Below, one piece after another: positions 1-8,235 of a stretch of 64,000 nucleotides of DNA (the first letter of the stretch is position 1; each line of letters opens with the position of its first letter). Both the position numbers and the translations under genes were made by a program. Origin of the DNA: Bhargavaea changchunensis (lineage in GTDB: Bacteria; Bacillota; Bacilli; Bacillales_A; Planococcaceae); NCBI RefSeq assembly GCF_042665595.1, contig NZ_JBHTCT010000003.1, positions 62,001 to 126,000 on the forward strand, read 5' to 3'. The notes below the pieces were generated by a model that ran no database searches, was not told where the DNA came from, and saw only the letters and a program-made list of their open reading frames with translations.

Positions 1-155
1 TCTGGCTGACGCTTCTGATCCTGCGGAACGCAAAACGCGGACTGAACCTGTACAATGCCACGAAGTACTATACGTTCTCGCTCTACTGGCACTTTATCGA
101 CGTCGTATGGGTATTCATCTTCACGGTAGTCTACTTGATGGGAGTGGTCGGTTAA
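1..155 (+). CDS. ctaE: Cytochrome c oxidase subunit III, C-terminal end (partial)
   Basis: Only the last 50 codons are inside the window, reading from base 3 to a TAA at 153-155. The peptide ends with a hydrophobic helix containing the YWHFIDVVW segment typical of the last transmembrane helix of heme-copper oxidase subunit III. The next gene, ctaF, starts two bases after the stop, as in the ctaCDEFG operon of Bacillus. The product is a membrane subunit of the terminal (caa3-type) cytochrome c oxidase. The 5' part lies upstream of the window, so nothing can be said about its start or regulation. Confidence 0.9.
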   Translation, partial: WLTLLILRNAKRGLNLYNATKYYTFSLYWHFIDVVWVFIFTVVYLMGVVG

Positions 156-156
156 G

Positions 157-489
157 ATGGCACACGATATCGAGATCATTGAAAAGACACCGGCCGAGTA
201 TTCGTACAAGAAGCGCCGTTCTGACCGGTTGATGCGCAGCCAGCTGATGATGTTCGCGCTCATGATCTTCATGACGCTGATCTCCTTCGCGGCTGTCCAG
301 GCAGGTTTCTCTGCCTACTTCGTCGTCCCGGTCGTGCTGCTTCTTGCAGCGGTACAGGTCGGACTGCAGCTGTATTACTTCATGCACATGAGCGAAAAAG
401 GCCATGGCCTGGTTGCCTTCTTCATGTACGGCGGGATGCTCATTGCATTCCTGACCGTGCTGGCATTTGTCACCATCATCTGGTGGTAA
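157..489 (+). CDS. ctaF: Cytochrome c oxidase subunit IV (caa3 type)
   Basis: A 110-residue membrane protein with three hydrophobic helices (about residues 28-45, 50-70 and 83-108) separated by short charged turns. The size and pattern, including a YYFMHMSEK stretch between helices 2 and 3, match the small subunit IV (CtaF) of Bacillus caa3 oxidases. It begins two bases after the ctaE stop codon, so it is translated from the same mRNA. A strong hairpin terminator follows directly, so the oxidase operon ends here and ctaG is transcribed separately. Family and role are established knowledge; the call rests on position plus topology. Confidence 0.9.
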   Translation: MAHDIEIIEKTPAEYSYKKRRSDRLMRSQLMMFALMIFMTLISFAAVQAGFSAYFVVPVVLLLAAVQVGLQLYYFMHMSEKGHGLVAFFMYGGMLIAFLTVLAFVTIIWW

Positions 490-495
490 TGCTGC

Positions 496-536
496 AACAT
501 CCCGGAAGCAAATTGCTTCCGGGATGTTTTTTTCGT
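496..536 (+). terminator. Rho-independent terminator after ctaF
   Basis: A near-perfect inverted repeat (ACATCCCGGAAGCAA and its complement around a very short loop) is followed by a run of seven T. It ends the cta oxidase operon. Confidence 0.9.
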
Positions 537-610
537 TTTCTGTTGGCTTATGCTTGGAACAGGCGGCCCGTCTGTTGCAGTCCTTTCAGACAGGTGTCAT
601 AGTTCGTTCA

Positions 611-639
611 TTGATTCGCCTATCTCCCGGGCTTATAAT
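611..639 (+). promoter_or_regulatory. Sigma-A-type promoter for ctaG
   Basis: TTGATT at 611-616, a 17-base spacer and a perfect TATAAT at 634-639 lie 25 bases before the ctaG start and behind the ctaF terminator. This indicates independent transcription of ctaG. Confidence 0.7.
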
Positions 640-663
640 GGGAGGAGACCTTTAAAAGGAGCG

Positions 664-1599
664 ATGGCAATGGTGCCAATTAGCATATTCGGTTTCAGGG
701 CGCTTTGGAGCCCCTACTTTTTTCTGACGCTCGTTGTCCTGTTCCTGCTCTACCTGGCCATCACCGTTAAATGGCGTGACCGGTTCGGGGGAAGCGAACC
801 GCTCTCTCGCAGTGAACTGATCTACTTTTCATTAGGGCTGCTCTTGGTATACATCACCAAGGGTTCGCCAATTGATCTTCTTGGACATATTCTGTTCAGC
901 ATGCATATGGTCCAGATGGCGGTTCTCCTCCTGATCGCTGCACCGTTCCTCATCAAGGGGATTCCGATGTGGATCTGGAGAAAAGTATTCGCTGTACCTG
1001 TTCTCGGAACAGTTCTCCGTGTGCTTACGAAACCGCTTGTCAGCGTCATCTTATTCAGCGCGATGTTCTCGGTCTATCACCTCCCAGCAATTCTCGATAC
1101 GATCAAGCTCAGCATCCCGCTTCATGCGGTCTTCACAATTACGCTCTTTATATCGGCGCTGTGCCTCTGGTGGCCGCTCATCAACGAGAACGACTTTGCA
1201 CCCAGACTTAAGCAGGGTCTGCACAAAATCGCCTATATCATCTCCAGCGCGATTCTGATCACTCCTGCTTGTGCACTCATCATATTTGTCGATACGCCTG
1301 TATACGAGACCTATCAAAGCGGGGAAGCATGGCTCATGTCAATGGCGCTCTGCGTTCCCGCCTCGACCCTCAGTGCGTTGTCAGGCACCGGCCTTTCAGG
1401 ACCGGAAGTGTTCACTTCCATGCCGATCCTCTATGATCAGCAGATGGGCGGTGTCATGATGAAGATTCTCCAGGAAATCATATACGGGGTTGTACTCGGC
1501 AAGATCTTCCTGGGCTGGTTCCGTCATGAGCGTGACAATGCCGATGAACTCACACAAAAACAACTGCTTGAACGCAAGCGGCTCTCGATGTACAACTGA
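664..1599 (+). CDS. ctaG: Cytochrome c oxidase assembly factor CtaG
   Basis: A 311-residue polytopic membrane protein of the caa3_CtaG family, needed for assembly of the caa3-type oxidase in Bacillus. About seven hydrophobic helices are visible. The HMVQM stretch after helix 2, a YHLP segment and a DQQMGG motif near the end are recognisable family features. The ATG at 664 was chosen because AAAGGAG stands just before it and it follows the promoter; the frame is open further upstream to 550, but that part overlaps the promoter. Position after ctaF matches the B. subtilis order. Confidence 0.92.
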   Translation: MAMVPISIFGFRALWSPYFFLTLVVLFLLYLAITVKWRDRFGGSEPLSRSELIYFSLGLLLVYITKGSPIDLLGHILFSMHMVQMAVLLLIAAPFLIKGIPMWIWRKVFAVPVLGTVLRVLTKPLVSVILFSAMFSVYHLPAILDTIKLSIPLHAVFTITLFISALCLWWPLINENDFAPRLKQGLHKIAYIISSAILITPACALIIFVDTPVYETYQSGEAWLMSMALCVPASTLSALSGTGLSGPEVFTSMPILYDQQMGGVMMKILQEIIYGVVLGKIFLGWFRHERDNADELTQKQLLERKRLSMYN

Positions 1600-1625
1600 G
1601 CTGACAATAGGGGGATAACATTCAG

Positions 1626-2087
1626 ATGTCACTGCCGATCTTACCGACCATCAGTACATTCTTCATCGTCCTGAGTGCGATTTTAGTCGCCATCGGATGG
1701 TCGCTTATCAGAAAGCGGAAAGTGGAAGCCCACAAGAAGACAATGCTGGCTGCAGGCGTTTCAGCCCTTCTGTTCTTCATCATTTATCTGTCAAGGACTG
1801 TGTTTATAGGGAATACATCGTTCGGCGGTCCGGAAGAACTGAAGATCTATTACACCGTCTTCCTGGTTTTCCACATCATTCTGGCGACAACAGGTGCAGT
1901 ATTCGGACTTGTTTCGATTTACACCGGTCTCAAGGAAGTTCTTCCGCGCCACCGTAAGATAGGTCCCGTTACAAGCATCATCTGGTTCTTTACCGCCATC
2001 ACAGGTGTGGCCGTCTACCTGCTTCTGTATGTTTTCTATGAAGGCGGAGAAACGACTTCGATGCTCAAGGCCATCTTCGGCCATTAA
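1626..2087 (+). CDS. DUF420 membrane protein (YozB-like)
   Basis: A 153-residue protein with four to five hydrophobic helices, a basic RKRKVEAHKK stretch after helix 1 and an HRKIG motif between helices 4 and 5. This pattern fits the DUF420 (YozB) family, often found beside oxidase assembly genes and related in shape to CtaG/CtaM-type factors. It starts 26 bases after the ctaG stop with a GGGGG ribosome site, so it is probably in an operon with ctaG. Its exact function is not established; a role in oxidase biogenesis is inference from context. Confidence 0.8.
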   Translation: MSLPILPTISTFFIVLSAILVAIGWSLIRKRKVEAHKKTMLAAGVSALLFFIIYLSRTVFIGNTSFGGPEELKIYYTVFLVFHIILATTGAVFGLVSIYTGLKEVLPRHRKIGPVTSIIWFFTAITGVAVYLLLYVFYEGGETTSMLKAIFGH

Positions 2088-2090
2088 AAA

Positions 2091-2153
2091 AAGACCGCTT
2101 CGGGCGGTCTCAGACAGCATGTCATGCTCAACAGCATGACATGCTGTTTTTTG
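2091..2153 (+). terminator. Tandem hairpin terminators after the DUF420 gene
   Basis: Two hairpins in a row: a short one (AAGACCGC-TTCGG-GCGGTCT) and a 14 bp stem (ACAGCATGTCATGC and complement) followed by six T. They close the ctaG operon and face the converging minus-strand gene. Confidence 0.85.
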
Positions 2154-2235
2154 GATTTGCTTATAGCCAAAAAGACTGCAGGCAGGGCGGAGCCATTTTT
2201 GCCGGCAGTCCGAGATTTCTTATGAAAGCAGATAT

Positions 2236-3294
2236 TCAGATCTTGAATTCGAGCCGGATGATGCCCGCTTCCCGCGCTGTCGTAAAGAGGATGACGATCA
2301 TCGGGCCGATAAACAGTCCGAGAAAGCCGAAAAGTTTCAGGCCGATGAACATTGAGATCAGTGTGGCCAGAGGGGAAAGGCCGATCTGCTCGCCCATCAC
2401 TTTCGGTTCCACTGTACGGCGGATTACGAGAAGGATGGCGGCAAGGATTGCCAGTTTCGTTCCTTCTGCCACATCACCGATTGCAAATTGATAAATCGAC
2501 CAGGGGGCAAGGATGATGATTGACCCGAGAATTGGAATCAGATCGATGATCCAAATTATAATCGACATCAGTATGGCATATTCGGGCTTTATGATGAGCA
2601 GGCCGACAAACGACGCGGCAAGGATAATCAGGCTGACAAGGAATTGTGCCTTGATAAAGCCGAAAACGGTCCGGTTGAGGCGGTCCGTCATCAGTTTCAC
2701 CTTCTTCGAGGTGCCGTCGGTCAGGTGCTTGAAGACCTTGTTTTTGAGTCCTGGGAGATCGAGCATGAATAGGAAGAGCGCAATGGCATAGAACAGGAGG
2801 CTGACCAGGAAATTTGGAATTCCGGTCAAAAGTCCGGTGATCACGTCGTAGTTGACGAAGGCAAGCAGGAAATCCCGGGCCGATTCAATTACCTGATTCA
2901 TCCCGTTCTGGATGGACTCCACAACTTCAAGCGGCATGCCTTCCGTGTAGTTGAACATTTTGTCCTGCATGTCGATCCAAGCGCCGGCTATGGCATTAAA
3001 TGTATCCGGAGCAGACTTCGTGAAATTGATCAGACGACCGACAAGCTGTGTCACTGTAAAGTAGATTAAAAGGACCAGCAGAAGCAGGAAGAAGACATAC
3101 ACCGAAATCACGGTCATCTTTCTCTTCCATTTGAACCGGGTCATCGTCATCCGGACAATCGGCTCAAGAAGAATTGCGGTGATCAGGGCGAATATGAGCG
3201 GCAGTGAGACCGGCAGGATAAAGAAAGCGGTCAGGACTGCGATGATGGTGAGGAAGATGATTGTAAAAGTGCGGCGGTTCAGCCATTTTCCCAT
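2236..3294 (-). CDS. AI-2E family transporter (YtvI-like membrane protein)
   Basis: A 352-residue integral membrane protein of the AI-2E/UPF0118 family. Visible are the N-terminal helix pair, a central amphipathic region (about residues 90-150) and a C-terminal helix bundle with the conserved EPKVMGEQIGL segment and the GLFIGPM segment that mark this family. Sporulation protein YtvI belongs here, but the sequence alone does not decide between YtvI and other paralogues. The ATG at 3294 was chosen for the MGKWLNRR start preceded by GGGAGAG; an open extension to 3420 lacks a ribosome site and crosses a terminator. The substrate is unknown. Confidence 0.8.
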   Translation of the reverse strand: MGKWLNRRTFTIIFLTIIAVLTAFFILPVSLPLIFALITAILLEPIVRMTMTRFKWKRKMTVISVYVFFLLLLVLLIYFTVTQLVGRLINFTKSAPDTFNAIAGAWIDMQDKMFNYTEGMPLEVVESIQNGMNQVIESARDFLLAFVNYDVITGLLTGIPNFLVSLLFYAIALFLFMLDLPGLKNKVFKHLTDGTSKKVKLMTDRLNRTVFGFIKAQFLVSLIILAASFVGLLIIKPEYAILMSIIIWIIDLIPILGSIIILAPWSIYQFAIGDVAEGTKLAILAAILLVIRRTVEPKVMGEQIGLSPLATLISMFIGLKLFGFLGLFIGPMIVILFTTAREAGIIRLEFKI

Positions 3295-3387
3295 GAATGA
3301 GGTCTCTCCCAGATGGTTGATACATTTATTATAGCCAACAAAAAGAAGTTTGAATAGAAGAGAAAATTCAACCTTCTCAAGCGTACA

Positions 3388-3420
3388 ATAAAAAAAGCCC
3401 CGCTTGGAGAAGCGGGGCAT
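3388..3420 (-). terminator. Rho-independent terminator after the YugN-like gene
   Basis: Read on the minus strand, a GCCCCGCTT stem with its complement is followed by a run of T. It lies four bases past the end of the YugN-like gene and separates it from the downstream membrane protein gene. Confidence 0.85.
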
Positions 3421-3424
3421 GCCG

Positions 3425-3790
3425 TCAGCGTTGCAGTTCGTACGGTTTCAGATCTTCTTTCAGTGCAAGAAGGGTCTGTGTGCAGTTTTCCAGAAGGTAG
3501 TCAGGGAAGTATTCATCTTCACCATATTCGACTCCATGCGGATAATAGTGCTTGCCGATTACGGGCTTCTTCAGATTAATAACCGCATCCCGTGCTCCGA
3601 CGTCGCCGTCTGTCGTGTATCCGAAAACGCGGAGATAGTAAGTGCCTTCCTTGATGACGATTTTCTTGTCATAGCTTACCCGTTCGTAGTCCCACTGTTC
3701 AGCGCGGATGAGGCCATGTTTGTTCATAATGTCATCAAGTAACTGAAGATCGGCGGCAACGCCTTCGATGCCGGTGTTTTCAAAGTACAT
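3425..3790 (-). CDS. YugN-like family protein
   Basis: A 121-residue soluble protein starting MYFENTGIEG, which matches the start of YugN-like proteins (PF08868) of Bacillus. The family is of unknown function. The start at 3790 is supported by a strong AAAGGAGG site (3801-3808) upstream on the minus strand; longer reading to 3838 has no such site. It is transcribed alone, divergently from the CAP-domain gene and closed by its own terminator. In B. subtilis the small gene ylbA occupies a similar place after ctaG, but orthology is not proven here. Confidence 0.75.
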   Translation of the reverse strand: MYFENTGIEGVAADLQLLDDIMNKHGLIRAEQWDYERVSYDKKIVIKEGTYYLRVFGYTTDGDVGARDAVINLKKPVIGKHYYPHGVEYGEDEYFPDYLLENCTQTLLALKEDLKPYELQR

Positions 3791-3877
3791 ATTCAGTACG
3801 CCTCCTTTGGTGCGGTCTGTCTGCATATCATACCCCATCTATGATAGAACAACGGGAAAACAGTTGCAATGACAAGA

Positions 3878-3907
3878 TTGTGTCCAAAGTCGCCGCACTG
3901 TTATAAT
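3878..3907 (+). promoter_or_regulatory. Sigma-A-type promoter for the CAP-domain gene
   Basis: TTGTGT at 3878-3883, an 18-base spacer and a perfect TATAAT at 3902-3907, 35 bases before the TTG start. Confidence 0.6.
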
Positions 3908-3941
3908 GGTCCCAATAAACAGAGATCGAGGAGTTTTTTAA

Positions 3942-5003
3942 TTGAAATTTACTCTCAGGCTAATTGCGGTCCTGGCTGCCATTACGGCAGTGTTCCTCTT
4001 CACGACACAGGGAACAAAAGAGAATGAACCTCTGATTTCGCCTGTGCCGAATTCGGCCATGCCTGGAGAGGGGGCCTCGCCGTCGGGGTATGAGACGGTC
4101 AGCCGGCCGGAAAGCGGTCTTTCTGTTCTTGTCGGTGAGGGGACAGAAAAGCTAACCGAAGAATTCGGGAGGCCGGATCGGATAGAGCCTTCGATGTATG
4201 GATACGAATGGTGGGTATATAACCGCTCTGAGAATACTTATATGATGGCCGGTGTCCAGGACGGGACAGTCAATCAGGTGTATGCTGCCGGCGTGGACTT
4301 GGATGTAAGCCCGTTCAGCATCAGAGAGCCGATGGAGGAAATCTACCGTTATACCATCATCGAACCTGAGGTCAGCGTTGAAATCGGGACCAGCCGGTAC
4401 CTGTTCTCCCTGAACGGCGATGATTTGGAGGAGCGGCTCCTTGTGGCCTACGACGGCGTTTATGCCCAGGTATATGCCGACCGGGAAGAGGGAGAGGTCA
4501 TGGCTGTCCGATTCGTGACTCCTCGTGTGCTTGTCCTGCATCAGCCGTACGAGATGACGTACGAAGGGCATCTCATTGCGACGGAGCCGCTGTCATCTGC
4601 AGTGCAGATTGCTGCGGACCGGGCGGCCGAGCAACAGGTCATGGAACTGACGAATGTTTTCCGGCAGCGGTATGAATTACTGCCGCTGAAGGCGGACGCA
4701 GGTGTGGCTGTAATAGCCCGGGAGCGCGCGGCCGATGCTGCCAGAAGCAGCCGTTCGGAGGAAGGCGTCGGCCCGCTGTCAGACCAGCTCAAACTGGCGG
4801 GCATCAATTACAGCGAGGCTGGAGAAAACATTGCGGCTGACTACGTGGATTCCGCGGCAACCGTCCACGGCTGGATTAATTCCACAGAGCACCGTGAATT
4901 GATTTTTGATCGGAAATACAACCGGCAGGCAGCCGGTGTATCCAATAAAGTGTATTCACATCTGTTTCTTAACCGGAAGGAACCGGCCGGCTCATCCGAG
5001 TGA
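3942..5003 (+). CDS. ylbC: CAP-domain secreted protein, YlbC-like
   Basis: A 353-residue exported protein. Residues 1-22 form a signal peptide or membrane anchor; about 60-205 match the CAP-associated N-terminal domain of Bacillus YlbC/YtxE-type proteins; 232-345 form a CAP/SCP-like domain with the GENIA motif (294-298), a GWINS segment and EHREL (316-320). The first His-containing part of the CAP cleft appears shortened (about 265-285), so enzymatic activity cannot be assumed. Translation starts at a TTG with CGAGGAG upstream; no ATG fits. Function in Bacillus is unknown; extracellular or cell-wall location is inferred from the leader. Confidence 0.85.
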   Translation: MKFTLRLIAVLAAITAVFLFTTQGTKENEPLISPVPNSAMPGEGASPSGYETVSRPESGLSVLVGEGTEKLTEEFGRPDRIEPSMYGYEWWVYNRSENTYMMAGVQDGTVNQVYAAGVDLDVSPFSIREPMEEIYRYTIIEPEVSVEIGTSRYLFSLNGDDLEERLLVAYDGVYAQVYADREEGEVMAVRFVTPRVLVLHQPYEMTYEGHLIATEPLSSAVQIAADRAAEQQVMELTNVFRQRYELLPLKADAGVAVIARERAADAARSSRSEEGVGPLSDQLKLAGINYSEAGENIAADYVDSAATVHGWINSTEHRELIFDRKYNRQAAGVSNKVYSHLFLNRKEPAGSSE

Positions 5004-5012
5004 GGCGGCCGG

Positions 5013-5741
5013 TCACCCGGTTACGAAGGTTCCCGGACATTCTTCGGAAAAACTGCGGATATGAAGCGGCACGGATGCCATCGCGGCATACAGTGCCGCT
5101 TTTTTTTGGATAACGGGACGCCCTGTCTCGAGAAGCGGAAGCAATTCTGTGTAGGAAAGTGATTCATACAGCTTTGCATCCGGCTTAATGGAAGGATCCG
5201 CTTCCAATACACCCGGTACGTCCTTGAAGAATTCGACGATTTCAGCACCAAGCATATCACCCAGCACCACCGCTGTGAGGTCGCTTCCGCCCCGTCCTGT
5301 CGTCCTGATCCGCCCGTCGCGACCTGTTCCCTGGAAACCGGGAACGACTGCAACATTGCGGTCACCCCAGATCCGGAAAAACGGCTCCAGTTCCATCTTA
5401 AGGTCTGCACTGCCAAATGGTCCCTCAGTCAGAATTCCGGAACGGCCGCCATAGATCAGTTCGTTTTCTATTCCTTCCATTTCAAGCTCTGCAGACATGA
5501 TCGCCGAGGCCAGAAGTTCTCCGCAACCGGCCGCTACATCCTGAGCATGAGGAGAGATGCCGAGCGCTTCACTGATGGACAGCAAGCTGTCCGTCGAGTA
5601 TGGATCTCCTGTCCTTCCCATGGCGGATACGACTATGACGACCTTCCCATGTTCTTTGATCGCCCTTCTGATATGACGAATGCATGCTTTTCTGGAGCTG
5701 CTATCCCTCATGGCGACCCCTCCAAATTTCTGGATGATCAT
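5013..5741 (-). CDS. Aspartokinase-like amino acid kinase without ACT domains
   Basis: A 242-residue protein covering just the amino acid kinase fold. KFGG stands at residues 5-8, VVSAMGR at 37-43, and the nucleotide-site RGGSD at 150-154; a DVPGV loop (174-178) stands where aspartokinases usually have DVDGV. Ordinary Bacillus aspartokinases (DapG, LysC, ThrD) have about 400 residues because two regulatory ACT domains follow; here the stop comes right after the kinase domain, so allosteric control by lysine or threonine is not expected. It is divergent from the MurE-like gene, starts 115 bases away from it, and is not part of the usual ylb gene order. It could make aspartyl phosphate for DAP/lysine synthesis or act on another carboxylate; the sequence does not decide. 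Confidence 0.7.
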   Translation of the reverse strand: MIIQKFGGVAMRDSSSRKACIRHIRRAIKEHGKVVIVVSAMGRTGDPYSTDSLLSISEALGISPHAQDVAAGCGELLASAIMSAELEMEGIENELIYGGRSGILTEGPFGSADLKMELEPFFRIWGDRNVAVVPGFQGTGRDGRIRTTGRGGSDLTAVVLGDMLGAEIVEFFKDVPGVLEADPSIKPDAKLYESLSYTELLPLLETGRPVIQKKAALYAAMASVPLHIRSFSEECPGTFVTG

Positions 5742-5855
5742 CGAACTACGCCACCATCTTTCTTCGTGTCATTCAACCACCGTCCTACATACGATGGAGG
5801 GTACTCCAACATAATGTATTCGCTCGGAACAAAAATGTTCGGGAAGGGGTCAGGC

Positions 5856-7388
5856 ATGATCGAATTATGCGAGCTGCTGAAAAACTGGCCGTGCACGGCA
5901 AAGGGCGGGGACTTCCGGGCGCTTGTCAGCGGCGTGACGGATCATTCGGCCGAGGTCACTCCCGGTTCGGTGTTCGTGGCAAGAAAAGGGCGTTCGTCCA
6001 GCGGTCTGGATCATATACAGGAAGCTCTTCGCAACGGCGCAGTTGCGGTTGTCACCGACATTTCCCGTCCGCCTGCGCTTCCGAAGGGCGTGTCGGCAGT
6101 TTCAGTACCGGATGCCGCTGATTTTCTGGCATATTCCTGCTCTGCATTCTACGGCCATCCATCCAGGGAGCTGACCGTGTTCGCAGTGACCGGAACGAAC
6201 GGAAAAACAACAACCACCAGGTTTATCGGACAGCTGCTGAAATCATGCGGCATTCGGGCTGCGGTAATCGGTACACTCGGTGTGTGGATCGCTGGAAGAA
6301 AAGCCCCTCTTCAGATCCCGCCGATGACCACCCTGCCGCCCGCCCATCTTCACAGAGTTCTCAGGTACTGTGCGGATGAAGGGGTCACGCATGTCGCAAT
6401 GGAGGCTTCCTCGCTCGGGTTATCGGGCAGACGGCTCGACCATTGCAGCATTGATTACGGGATCTTCCTCAATATCGGAACGGACCATCATGCAGAACAC
6501 GGAGGCGAAGAAGCCTATCTGCGCGCCAAGGGCAGGTTGTCAGATCTTGCCGGGCAGATCATTGTGAACTCTGAGGACCCTGCCGTCCTGTCTATTACCG
6601 GTGACAGGCTGCCGGTGAAGACCTTCGGCGAGCAGTCCGGAGGAGAAACACATCTCAGAATCGTTGATAACGGCAAAGGGGATTGGATCATCACTGCCGG
6701 TGAGACGCATGCAGGCATCCGTGCCCCGGTTGAAGGCCGGCATAACCGGCTAAATGCCGCAGCGGCTTTTGCATCTCTTATGGCGGCAGGGTTCGGGCTG
6801 GCAGATCTATGCAAATATGCAGCCCGGCTATCCCTGCCCGAGGGCAGGATGCAGGAAGCGGGAGGTGCCGGTATCAGAGTATTTGTCGACTATGCCCATA
6901 CACCCGATGCCCTTGAGGCTGTCCTCAGTGCGCTTTCCTCTGTGTGTACCGGCAGGCTGATATCGGTTTTTGGATGTGGGGGGGACCGGGACAGGGAAAA
7001 ACGGCCCCAGATGGGGAGGGTCGCGGGAGAGTATTCGGATTCTGTCTGGGTGACTTCCGACAATCCGAGAAGCGAGGAGCCGGCCCGGATTATCTCCGAC
7101 GTCATGGAAGGGCTAAAGAATTCGTCAGCCATGGTCCGAGCCGAGCCGGACAGGGAGCAGGCAATCCGCGGTGCCATCTACGAGGCTGATCCCGGGGACA
7201 TCGTGTTAATCGCCGGAAAGGGGCACGAGGAGATCCAGATTTCAAAGTCTTCCTCGAGACCGTTCTCGGATTTCCGGACAGCTCTCCGGTTTCTCGATGA
7301 GCGGGAGGCAGAAGCTGGCGCAGCAGACGGAGATGACAGAGTACAAACGACCGACAGATTCTGGTATGATGGGAGTGGAATGGAGTGA
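5856..7388 (+). CDS. murE: MurE-like Mur ligase (UDP-MurNAc-dipeptide ligase family)
   Basis: A 510-residue Mur ligase. The N-terminal UDP-binding domain is followed by the ATP site GTNGKTTTT (113-121), the central ligase domain and a C-terminal domain with DNPRSE (402-407), the signature known for meso-diaminopimelate recognition, and GKGHE (455-459). The central part is divergent: MEASSLGL and NIGTDHHAEHG stand where housekeeping MurE normally has MEVSSHxL and TNLxxDHLDYHG. No murE lies in the dcw cluster at 27696-33145, so this may be the relocated gene or a specialised second ligase. Start at 5856 has GGAAGGGG upstream; longer reading runs antisense into the kinase gene. It ends overlapping the ylbF ribosome site. 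Confidence 0.75.
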   Translation: MIELCELLKNWPCTAKGGDFRALVSGVTDHSAEVTPGSVFVARKGRSSSGLDHIQEALRNGAVAVVTDISRPPALPKGVSAVSVPDAADFLAYSCSAFYGHPSRELTVFAVTGTNGKTTTTRFIGQLLKSCGIRAAVIGTLGVWIAGRKAPLQIPPMTTLPPAHLHRVLRYCADEGVTHVAMEASSLGLSGRRLDHCSIDYGIFLNIGTDHHAEHGGEEAYLRAKGRLSDLAGQIIVNSEDPAVLSITGDRLPVKTFGEQSGGETHLRIVDNGKGDWIITAGETHAGIRAPVEGRHNRLNAAAAFASLMAAGFGLADLCKYAARLSLPEGRMQEAGGAGIRVFVDYAHTPDALEAVLSALSSVCTGRLISVFGCGGDRDREKRPQMGRVAGEYSDSVWVTSDNPRSEEPARIISDVMEGLKNSSAMVRAEPDREQAIRGAIYEADPGDIVLIAGKGHEEIQISKSSSRPFSDFRTALRFLDEREAEAGAADGDDRVQTTDRFWYDGSGME

Positions 7389-7393
7389 TGCCC

Positions 7394-7840
7394 ATGATGA
7401 TGACCGACGAATGGCTCCGGGTCATCGAGGAATCCGAACTGCTCAGCCGGATGATTGTCTCTTCCGAAACGGCGGAGGCGTACCGGCTTGCCCATCATAG
7501 AGTTTATTCCGATCCCGGCCTTGTGCAGGAGATCGCTGATTTTGCAAGGCTGAAGGAACAGTACGAGGAAGTACAGCGGTTCGGCCGCTATCATCCCGAC
7601 TACAGCACCGTCATGAAGGAAGTCCGTACAAAAAAACGGGAGCTTGACCTGAATGACAAGGTGGCCGCACTTAAAGTGGCCGAGAACGATCTCCAGGACC
7701 TTCTGGATGAAGTGAGCCTGCTGATCGGAAAGACGGTATCCGAATCCGTCAAGGTCCCTGTGAGCAACCCGTTCTTCGAGACCGACTCAGCATGCGGCGG
7801 GAGTTGCGGAACGGGCGGCGGATGTTCCTGCAGTGCTTGA
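7394..7840 (+). CDS. ylbF: YlbF family regulator
   Basis: About 148 residues, largely helical, with the conserved QRFGRYHPDY and KKRELDLNDKVA segments and a C-terminal cysteine-rich tail CGGSCGTGGGCSC. In B. subtilis YlbF forms a complex with YmcA and YaaT that carries iron-sulfur clusters and acts with RNase Y in mRNA maturation, competence, biofilm formation and sporulation. Several starts are possible (GTG 7385, ATG 7388, 7394, 7397, 7400); 7394 was chosen for spacing to GGAG at 7382-7385. Translation is coupled to the MurE-like gene, whose stop overlaps this region. The cysteine tail implies cluster binding is kept. Confidence 0.92.
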   Translation: MMMTDEWLRVIEESELLSRMIVSSETAEAYRLAHHRVYSDPGLVQEIADFARLKEQYEEVQRFGRYHPDYSTVMKEVRTKKRELDLNDKVAALKVAENDLQDLLDEVSLLIGKTVSESVKVPVSNPFFETDSACGGSCGTGGGCSCSA

Positions 7841-7846
7841 ATACAG

Positions 7847-7877
7847 AAAAAGGAGATGCCTGAGGGCATCTCCTTTC
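7847..7877 (+). terminator. Hairpin terminator after ylbF
   Basis: AAAGGAGATGCC and its complement around TGAG, ending in TTT. A second hairpin directly follows. Confidence 0.65.
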
Positions 7878-7878
7878 A

Positions 7879-7928
7879 GACTGTAGACAAAGTGAGTGTG
7901 TATGGCTCCTTTGTCTGCAGTTTTTTTC
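7879..7928 (+). terminator. Second hairpin with T-run (ACTGTAGACAAAG repeat)
   Basis: ACTGTAGACAAAG pairs with CTTTGTCTGCAGT across a 16-base loop and is followed by seven T. This sequence type recurs in intergenic regions of Bacillaceae and here begins the repeat-rich gap. Confidence 0.6.
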
Positions 7929-7938
7929 TTTTCCTTGA

Positions 7939-8216
7939 AATCCTCCGGATTTCCGCTGCGGGCCCTTGCTTACCAAAACTGCGTTTTGGTGGCAGGTAAA
8001 GCTTTGGGCACAGACGCCGTTCTTCGTGACGGCGTCCGCTAGTCCGCGGGCGTTGCCTTAGCCGGCGCCAGTACGGAGACTGGCGTCTGTGCGCATCGCG
8101 TAGCGGAAGATCTCCTGCGAGCAAAAGCGCCAGCGTTGCGGAGCATTGCGCAACATCCTGCGGGGTCTTCGGCTAACGCTTTTCCCGCAGGTGTCTCGGG
8201 CCCTCCGCTTCAATCC
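7939..8216 (-). repeat. Intergenic repeat element A (GGATTGAAGCGG...AATCC type)
   Basis: A 278-base G+C-rich non-coding element. Read on the minus strand it begins GGATTGAAGCGGAGGGCCCG and ends AGGGCCCGCAGCGGAAATCC plus GGAGGATT. It carries the phrase CCTGCGGGAAAAGCG known from widespread Bacillaceae intergenic repeats. Inside are two hairpins with GACGCC arms (8013-8036 and 8064-8087). Both outer ends are found joined at 46286-46327. No open frame with a ribosome site is present. Whether it is mobile, transcribed or structural is unknown. Confidence 0.65.
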
Positions 8217-8235
8217 ATACATAGTCTCTTGATTT

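Noticed and set aside
5547..5855. In-frame upstream extension of the MurE-like gene
   Set aside because: It runs antisense through the start of the aspartokinase-like gene, has no ribosome site and no similarity to Mur ligases; the start at 5856 gives the normal domain plan.
7876..8124. Small minus-strand open frame in the repeat-rich gap
   Set aside because: Arg-rich translation of a G+C-rich hairpin repeat without a ribosome site.
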